64,000 bases of DNA from NCBI GenBank assembly GCA_905250125.1, contig CAJNOL010000477.1, positions 9,690 through 73,689 of the forward strand, written 5' to 3'. Under the pieces are notes generated by a model. That model was not told where the DNA came from, made no database searches, and saw only the letters and a program-made list of their open reading frames with translations. This DNA is from Rotaria sordida (Eukaryota; Rotifera; Eurotatoria; Philodinida; Philodinidae). Positions 57,755-64,000 of this stretch are shown in pieces (the stretch's first letter is position 1; each line of letters begins with the position of its first letter). A program made the position numbers and the translations under genes.

Positions 57755-60700
57755 ATGGTTTCAACAACATCGTTTCGTCTCGATCAGCGAGTGTCCGTTC
57801 CTGGCAAAGGCTTTGGCACTATCGCATTTATTGGAAGAACAGAATTTGCTGATGGTAATTAAATTTTTTTTTTGTTCTTTGAATTTCTATTGGAAATTTT
57901 TATAGGTGAATGGATTGGCGTTATTCTTGATGAACCAAAAGGAAAAAACAATGGAACTGTACAAAAAAAAGGTAATGATAATATTCTATTTGATTTTTAT
58001 ATATGAATATTTTTTTTTAGATGGAACAATAGTACGATATTTTACATGTAATGATAATCATGGTCTATATGTACGATCTGGACAAATTGAATCTATAATT
58101 AATGATTCAAATCTAACTCGATCATCTTCGAATCATTCAATAAAATCCGAAGGTAGTACTACAGGAAGTATTCCACCGCCATCAACTTCAGCAATTCCAA
58201 AAACAAGTGCTGTACCAACAAAACAAAAAGGACTTCGAACACCAACACCGGGTACAACCGCTAAACTTCCAGGTATAAAATAATTCAAAAAACAAAAAAA
58301 AGAAAAGATATTCTTTAAATATAAAAATAATAGAAACAAAAAAAAAGGAAATTTTTATTGTTCTATATTATTACATTAGGATCTGATGGTGATATTGATC
58401 AAACAGGTAGTAAAGTCATATGTAGTTTTATTTTTGTTTTTTGTCTGTAACCATATAATGATACAAATGAAAATATTAGAATTTTTCATCTGTATCAATT
58501 ACTTAGAACTTAATAATGTCATATAATCAATGGTGATGGTTTTTGTTTTCATTATCACATTCAATGCTTAATCTTTTTTTTTTTCTTAAGGTCTTACTCG
58601 AACAGCTCAATCATCCAGTGATATTCCAACAGCAGTAGCAACGGAACGAATATCACCACCGAAAGAAGAGGTTAAACCACCAGTATCACAATCCAAACCA
58701 ACAACTTCTATGGTAAAAGAAAATGGAATAGTCTCCATCTTCCACTTTTTATGTTGTATCTGCGAAAATCTTAAAACTATATGTCAAAATTTTTAGTCCC
58801 TTCCATTTCTAAAAACTATCGAGAGCGTTAGTGGGTAGCAGAGATTCGGGTACGCGTACGAAAAGTTGTCCCCATACAATACTCTACTATAATTTTCTGG
58901 AATTGTTTATAGCAAGGACAGTGACGACTTCCTTCTCTATATATTGAGAAAAGAGTTACGGCATGTTTATAGTCTGTAAATACTGCATTTCGTACCCTTT
59001 GAAATATTGCTTTATCTTCAACATTCAGATCTTTATTTGATTTTTCTTGAAAAAAAAAAATTTTAGCCTCCACCAACTCCAATTGAATCAACTAATATAT
59101 CAAGAAAATCGAGTACAACAATATTAGAATCATCTGATTCTCAACAAGTTACTACAAGTCTAAAGAGTAAAATTAATGATCAAGAAGAACAAATTCAAAC
59201 ATTAATAAAAAAACGTCGTGATGATCTTGAAAAACTTAAAGAATTTGAACGTACAAAGCTTCAACTTGATCAAGTATATATATATATATATATATATCTT
59301 TTAACCAAAAAGATTTTTCTTTCTTTATTTATATTTAGTTACAAACATATAAACGTGAAGCACAAGAACGTATTAAAGAATTAAATGATAAATTACAACA
59401 GCAAGAACATGATTTAAAAGACACACGTGATAAATTTACTGCTTATCGTGATGAAATGGCTGATACTGAAGTACGAATTGAATCACTTACACTTGATCTT
59501 GAAATGGCTGAAGAAAAAGTATTTATTTTCTATCTCACGTTTGATTTTTTTTTTTTAAATCGTTAATTTTTTCAGCTAGAAACTCTAACATCAGAAAATA
59601 CAACATTAAAAGAAAAATTAGAAGAAGTACAATTAGAATTAGATGTTATTAAAGGTGAAATACAATTAAATGGACCTAATCAAGTAGCAAATGATATTCA
59701 ACAAAAAATTGATGATGAACGAACAATTAAAATGGAACAAGCATTAATTAAGTAAAAACTTTTATTTTGTTTTTTCACTTTTCTCATTTATTCGATCAAT
59801 TTCATTGTTTAGATTACGTGATTTATCATTAACTAAACAAGCTGAAAATGATACATTAAAAAAACAATGTGAAACATTAGAACATAAAGTTAAAACATTA
59901 ACAAAAGAAAATGAAAATGCTAAAGTTGAAATTACAACAATGCAAGCAACAATTGCTGATTTAACAGAACAGGTTCTGCAAAAAAAATAAAAATAAAAAC
60001 TATTCTTTTTATAATAACTACATGTAAAACCTAGGGTGATGAAAAGTTTTTTAATATGGTCAGCAACATAAGGATGTATGCATGGTACAAAACTAGTCGC
60101 CATCGTAGTTTTCCGAACGAGGGAACCATCTGTCACTTGAGCTCATATTGCGCTTACAAAGACGTCTTGGCAACACTAGCAGAATCCTAAAAGGGTTCGT
60201 CCGCATGACCCTTAGAATAACCTGAAAGTTTAAGCTGAAGAGAATGTTTTTTATTGAGATGTTGAGTTTTCAAGTAAACTCGATTTTTGTATCAGACCTG
60301 TGACGAACGACTATTTGAAAGTTCAGCATCTCAACAAAAGAATATTCCTTTCGGCTGAAAACTTTCAGGATATTTCATTAGTCATTCAACTCAATGCATG
60401 AGCAAATTTTCGCGTCGAAATTCTAGTTTTTGATTTTTCGATATATACCAAAAACTCGATCAAAAATTCAATAAAATGATCAGAACTTGTTCATGGGGAC
60501 AAATCCTTTTTAGCTTCTACTAATCTCACCAACACATTCATGTAGGCTGGCTCCCACCGGATCCAGAATTTTCGAATCCAGACTCAACAGACGTCATTAT
60601 ATGTCGAATGTAAGCTCAAACAGCGATATCGATTCGGATGATTCCGTCGTAAGTGTTTACCGGAGACATATAGCAACAGGATATAACTGTACATTGAGGT

Positions 60701-63475
60701 TTTTTTCTGAAAGTAGCGAATAAATAGCTGAAACCTTGGTCCTTTACTTGTTCATGTACACCAAGAGTGCTAGGTATTGATGGAAAACATCTCAGGTTTG
60801 GATCCGCAGCTTCCTAATAATGGAAATAGACTTGATGCAAAATAGGAAATGTGTCTTTTCTCGAAATTCGTTTAGGTTGATACATGTTTGGGTGCTCAAC
60901 AAATGGTTGATATATTAACAAATAAAAATCTTTCACTTGAAGATCAAGTACGAGAATTACAAGAAACTGTTGATAATCTTGTAAGTTTCTCTTATTTACT
61001 TTTTTTGTTATTATGACCTTTTTTTTCTTTTATTTTAAATAAAAAAATAAGGAATCACTTTGTGAAATGGACAAAGGTAAACAAAAAAACTTAATTTTTT
61101 CTTTTCATATCTTTTTTTATCATGTATTTCATAACAAAATAGAAATGGAAGAAAATGCTAAAGAAGTCGAACATGATCTACGTGAAAATATTGATTTATT
61201 ACAAAATCAATTACGCGAGGTTTTTAATTCTATTGTTTATTCATTCAAGATGTTTTTTTTTTGTTCTTGTAGAAAGATCGACAAATTGAGCAATCACAAT
61301 ATGTTATCGGTGATCATGAACGAACAATATTAAAATTTCGTGAAACAGTTAAAAATATGCAAGTATGTTCATTTGATTAATTAATAAATTTATTAAAAAA
61401 AGACAAAAAATTTTTTTTCTCCCAGTTTCAAAATGAACAGTGTAAAAAACAAATTGAAAAATATGATGAACAATTAAAACTTGCTGGTTCAGTTCAATCA
61501 AGTGAATTTAAAGCTAAAATTGTTGAAACAAAAACATATGGTGAAATAATTGAAAATGAATTAAAAAAACTTGATGTACAAAATTTAACAAAACATGTTC
61601 ATTTTTTAACATTATTTTTACCTGAACAATTTCTTAAACGTGGTGCTGATCAAGATTGTATACTTGTTCTTTTACTTATACATCGTTTAATATCTAAATG
61701 TGATTTATTAATAAATGAAATACAAAAAAAATTTCCAAAAATTGATCAATTAAATTTTGATGATGTGGTTAAATCACATCGTGCAGAAGAATGGAGTTTT
61801 GCATGTAAACTTTCTCAATCATTATCAATTTTTCAAATGATTCTTCGAAAATTTGTCAAGTAGGATTCTTTTTTTTTTGTCTTTGAGGAAACACTTCATG
61901 GCTCATCAAGGATTGCACTATTAATATGTTCAAATCTTTACTCAACTAAAACAGTTTTATTATCAAAAATTTGCGCTTGAAATTCTATACTAAATGATAT
62001 AACTAGAGACTTGCATGACCAATTAGCAGTGCCCTACTAGAGCTGCCAACAGTAGAGTCCATCGGGTCCAAGAACTTTGGAATAAGGATCGGTTGTGGTC
62101 ATAAAACGTGTTTCCAAATTGACTAGAGGTCACATCGGTTCATTGTTGGGGGTTTTCCGTTTCACAAGAGAAAGTTGATCGTCTCCTCTAAATCCGCCAT
62201 TACGAGTAAAGTACAAAATGTAAAATTATTTGAATTTTATCGATGAATACTGTCTTTGTTGTAATATGATGTTAGTTCATATAAACCAAAAGTTATAAAT
62301 TAGACGAATTCAGTGACTAACGGTTTGTCAAATAGACTGCAAGAAAATAGTCCGACAGATGATATGTATCTAATTGAAACCTAATTTTCAAACTGAACTT
62401 TCTTCTTTGAAAGAAAGAATATCCCTGCTATTCGGCTACCTAGCAGCAGACTCAGTAGTCCGATCTCTTCCATACAACTCACACTACCTGTAGCTCTGGA
62501 CAAAAATCCAGCCTGATGCCGATTTCTTGAGCTTCTCATACACACTAACTAGACATAAGAGTAGGTGTAGGTCACAATGTAGTCAGCATGCTATCGGAAG
62601 GGGTAACCCGAAACGAACAGTTGTTAGTGTCTTGTCCGGAGTCATTGCGTGGATGGTGGTACCAATGTTTGAACACAGTACCTTGAGGATACGTGTCAAA
62701 CAACGTAGCCTCTCAGTCATAGCGATTCTGAATTCTAGCCTGGAGCCTAATTTGATCTCATACATCTTCATAATAAGCCGTATTTCTATGAATAACTGGT
62801 GCTCAGCAGGAACTATACCCGAAAATTCAGATAAAACTTGAGCCCAGATCGGCAGTTCACCGAAATTTCTGTAATCCTCTTGTTTTATGGATACCAATCA
62901 CTTTTTGGTTTCCTTAATTTTCTTATATGAGAAATAGCCAAAATCGCTATATTTGTTCTTGAAGTATTGATTTCATCCGTTATGTCTAAGTTCGACACGA
63001 ATTTTATTTCTGAGATATTAGTTTTTATTTGAACTGTTTGTGCATGATTACGAAAGTATGATGAACCGATCGGGTCCATGTTTTTTTTTNNNNNNNNNNN
63101 NNNNNNNNNNNNNNNNNNNNNNNNNNNNNNNNNNNNNNNNNNNNNNNNNNNNNNNNNNNNNNNNNNNNNNNNNNNNNNNNNNNNNNNNNTCTTTTATTCT
63201 TTAGCTTAATAATCGTCTCTATCAATGTCAAAATGATGTTATTCCTGGTTCAACAATTGGAACAATGATGAAAACATTTTGCAATCCGCAATTTTCAAAA
63301 GTTGATCTATCTTATTAAAATCATTGTTTTTTAAATAATTTTCTTTTAGACTCTTACAAATGATCGACAATTAGCAGCCGAAATTCAATTACCCGGCGGT
63401 GGTAATGGTGGTGAATTGAATATAACTCAAGAACAATATCGTACAATAATGCGTGAAGCTATTGGTTGTATTTAA
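57755..63475 (+). CDS. DCTN1: Dynactin subunit 1 (p150-Glued), interrupted by an assembly gap
   Basis: This is the largest dynactin subunit; it links dynein to microtubules and cargo. N-terminal exons, all in phase: 57755-57854, 57906-57971, 58021-58272, 58380-58406 (27-nt microexon), 58591-58712, 59067-59273, 59339-59518, 59576-59751, 59813-59972, 60876-60980, 61052-61076, 61143-61219, 61273-61362 and 61426-61859 (673 residues). C-terminal exons after the gap are 63205-63300 and 63350-63475. A CAP-Gly domain (residues 10-70) shows [11 protein letters not shown] and [20 protein letters not shown] Ser/Pro/Thr linker, coiled coil CC1 and the start of the dynactin domain ([20 protein letters not shown], then [14 protein letters not shown]) follow. 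The last exon resembles the p150 C-terminus (TQEQYRTIM). Roughly 500 residues are missing between 61859 and 63205. Confidence 0.92.
60175..60480. repeat. Inverted repeat in DCTN1 intron 9
   Basis: The arms at about 60207-60285 and 60300-60385 pair around CCTGAAAGTTT, GAGATG(C/T)TGA and TTTCAA. Sequence related to one arm recurs near 10380-10530 and, more distantly (GAAATTTTGC(A/C)TAGAGA), at about 12800 and 13030, so this is a dispersed family in the window. Confidence 0.65.
60550..60830. repeat. Dispersed repeat (GATCCGG family), second long copy
   Basis: Contains ACCGGATCCAGAATTTTCGA, ATAACTGTACATTGAGGTTT, TACTTGTTCATGTACACCAA and TTTGGATCCGCAGCTTCCTA. It parallels 54590-54910 in order and spacing. 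It lies within DCTN1 intron 9. Confidence 0.7.
61860..63089. other. Non-DCTN1 sequence flanking the gap
   Basis: After the donor at 61860 no further DCTN1 exon is recognisable before the gap. The part at about 62440-63080 is GC-richer and holds overlapping open frames on both strands (62583-62897 minus, 62885-63079 minus, 62527-62841 plus) with no family recognised. The minus frames nearly join near 62890. It may be a mobile element or a foreign fragment, or mis-joined sequence. Confidence 0.5.
63090..63189. other. Assembly gap (100 N)
   Basis: Exactly 100 N, the usual placeholder for a gap of unknown size. It is preceded by a nine-T run. Confidence 0.99.
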
Positions 63476-63641
63476 TTTCTTATCTTAATCATAATAGATA
63501 GTTTTTGTTTTGTTTTTCTTTTATTATGTCTTATACGGATGATGACATTCTTTATATATATATATATTAACATTGGGTATTTGTATTTCTATGGCAAGGT
63601 TTATTTATATAAACAAAAAAATAAAAATTTCATATTGGTTT

Positions 63642-64000
63642 TATTTCGATTTCTTCTTCTTTTTTTTGCCTTTTTTCTTCTTTTTAGGTTTTGGTGGTTC
63701 GGTAAATTTAAGAAAAAAATCTATAAAATAAAAAAAAAATAAATTGAAAAAAAAAATACAGAAAATTTTTTTACCATTGTAATTGAATAAACCTTGTTCA
63801 TCGATATTAAGATTATCTTTAAATGTTTTTGCTTCAATTTCATTGAGTTGTTCACCAATATTTGTTAAATATTTCATCATTCCATCAACTTCTAATAAAC
63901 CAGATTTTTCTGTATCAAATACTTGAAAAGCAGGTATAATATCTTTATCGGTTACAGATGTTGGAATATTTAAAAATGCATTAACATATTCAGGAAATTT
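63642..64000 (-). CDS. EF-hand protein, 3' part, truncated by window end
   Basis: The last exon is 63642-63720 and the preceding exon runs from 63775 past the window edge, joined by a 54-bp intron. The sequence fits a calmodulin-like or EFCAB-type fold: FQVFDTEKSGLLEVDGMMKY gives a calcium-loop-like segment (DTEKSGLLEVDG), then NIGEQLNEIEAKTF and a second, degenerate loop (NLNIDEQGLFNYNDF). The extreme C-terminus is a lysine tail (PPKPKKKKKGKKKKKKSK), which may target nucleus or anionic membranes or be ciliary; this is inference. It is convergent with DCTN1, 166 bp apart. The N-terminus lies outside the window. Confidence 0.8.

Noticed and set aside
57755-58406. CAP-Gly domain as a CLIP-170 or tubulin-cofactor gene
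   Set aside because: Downstream coiled-coil text and the dynactin-domain block after 61426 match p150-Glued, not CLIP.
63539-63742. Plus-strand frame after DCTN1
   Set aside because: It is the complement of the lysine-rich tail exon and AT-rich intergenic sequence.
1-64000. tRNA genes
   Set aside because: No segment with both A- and B-box sequences and a convincing cloverleaf was noticed; a tRNAscan run would be decisive.

Overview
The window is AT-rich metazoan nuclear DNA that looks like a bdelloid rotifer (Adineta/Rotaria/Philodina type). Supporting signs are compact genes with very many 45-70 bp GT-AG introns, animal-specific proteins (dynactin p150, KIF27-type kinesin, Cas-family adaptor, MYCBP, SCaMC), a probable bacterial HAD hydrolase gene carrying one small intron, many different short decayed DNA transposons, and AG acceptors placed a few bases before several start codons as expected where spliced-leader trans-splicing is used. 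The species is inferred; no taxonomic search could be run.

Layout. 1-4 kb: minus-strand tandem-exon leucine-rich-repeat gene with its 5' end lost. 4-8.4 kb: no recognised gene. 8.4-9.5 kb: an unrecognised two-exon protein with a homopolymer frameshift. 9.5-13.4 kb: repeats, including a foldback element. 13.4-22.0 kb: a 25-exon KIF27/KIF7-type kinesin (minus), with MYCBP (22.06-23.13 kb, minus) directly upstream, a possible two-gene operon. RPL9 (23.5-26.4 kb, plus) is divergent from MYCBP across about 0.4 kb. 26.6-28.2 kb: a MITE and a decayed Merlin-type transposon whose right end lies 24 bp before the start codon of a calcium-dependent mitochondrial carrier (SCaMC, 28.3-33.1 kb). 34.5-35.2 kb: HAD hydrolase (minus). 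36.7-37.5 kb: Tc1/mariner-type transposase pseudogene. 39.73 kb: 5S rRNA gene. 40.1-42.2 kb: membrane/coiled-coil/pentapeptide-repeat protein (minus). 44.65-46.34 kb: Cas-type SH3 adaptor. 48.06-48.84 kb: minus-strand retrocopy with poly(A) and a 17-bp target duplication. 48.9-50.2 kb: T1(BTB)+SPRY-like protein. 52.5-53.6 kb: trypsin-like protease (minus), with a decayed paralogue at 55.7-56.0 kb. 56.5-57.5 kb: two abutting DNA elements, one with dense GTAC clusters. 57.8-63.5 kb: dynactin p150 (DCTN1) broken by a repeat-flanked 100-N gap. 63.6 kb to the end: 3' end of an EF-hand protein (minus).

Functionally the recognised genes are mostly eukaryotic housekeeping and cytoskeletal (ciliary kinesin, dynactin, ribosome, mitochondrial transport, adhesion signalling), with bdelloid-style accessory genes between them. 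The main non-genic theme is a set of unrelated inverted-repeat (foldback) elements, most of them inside introns of otherwise intact genes.
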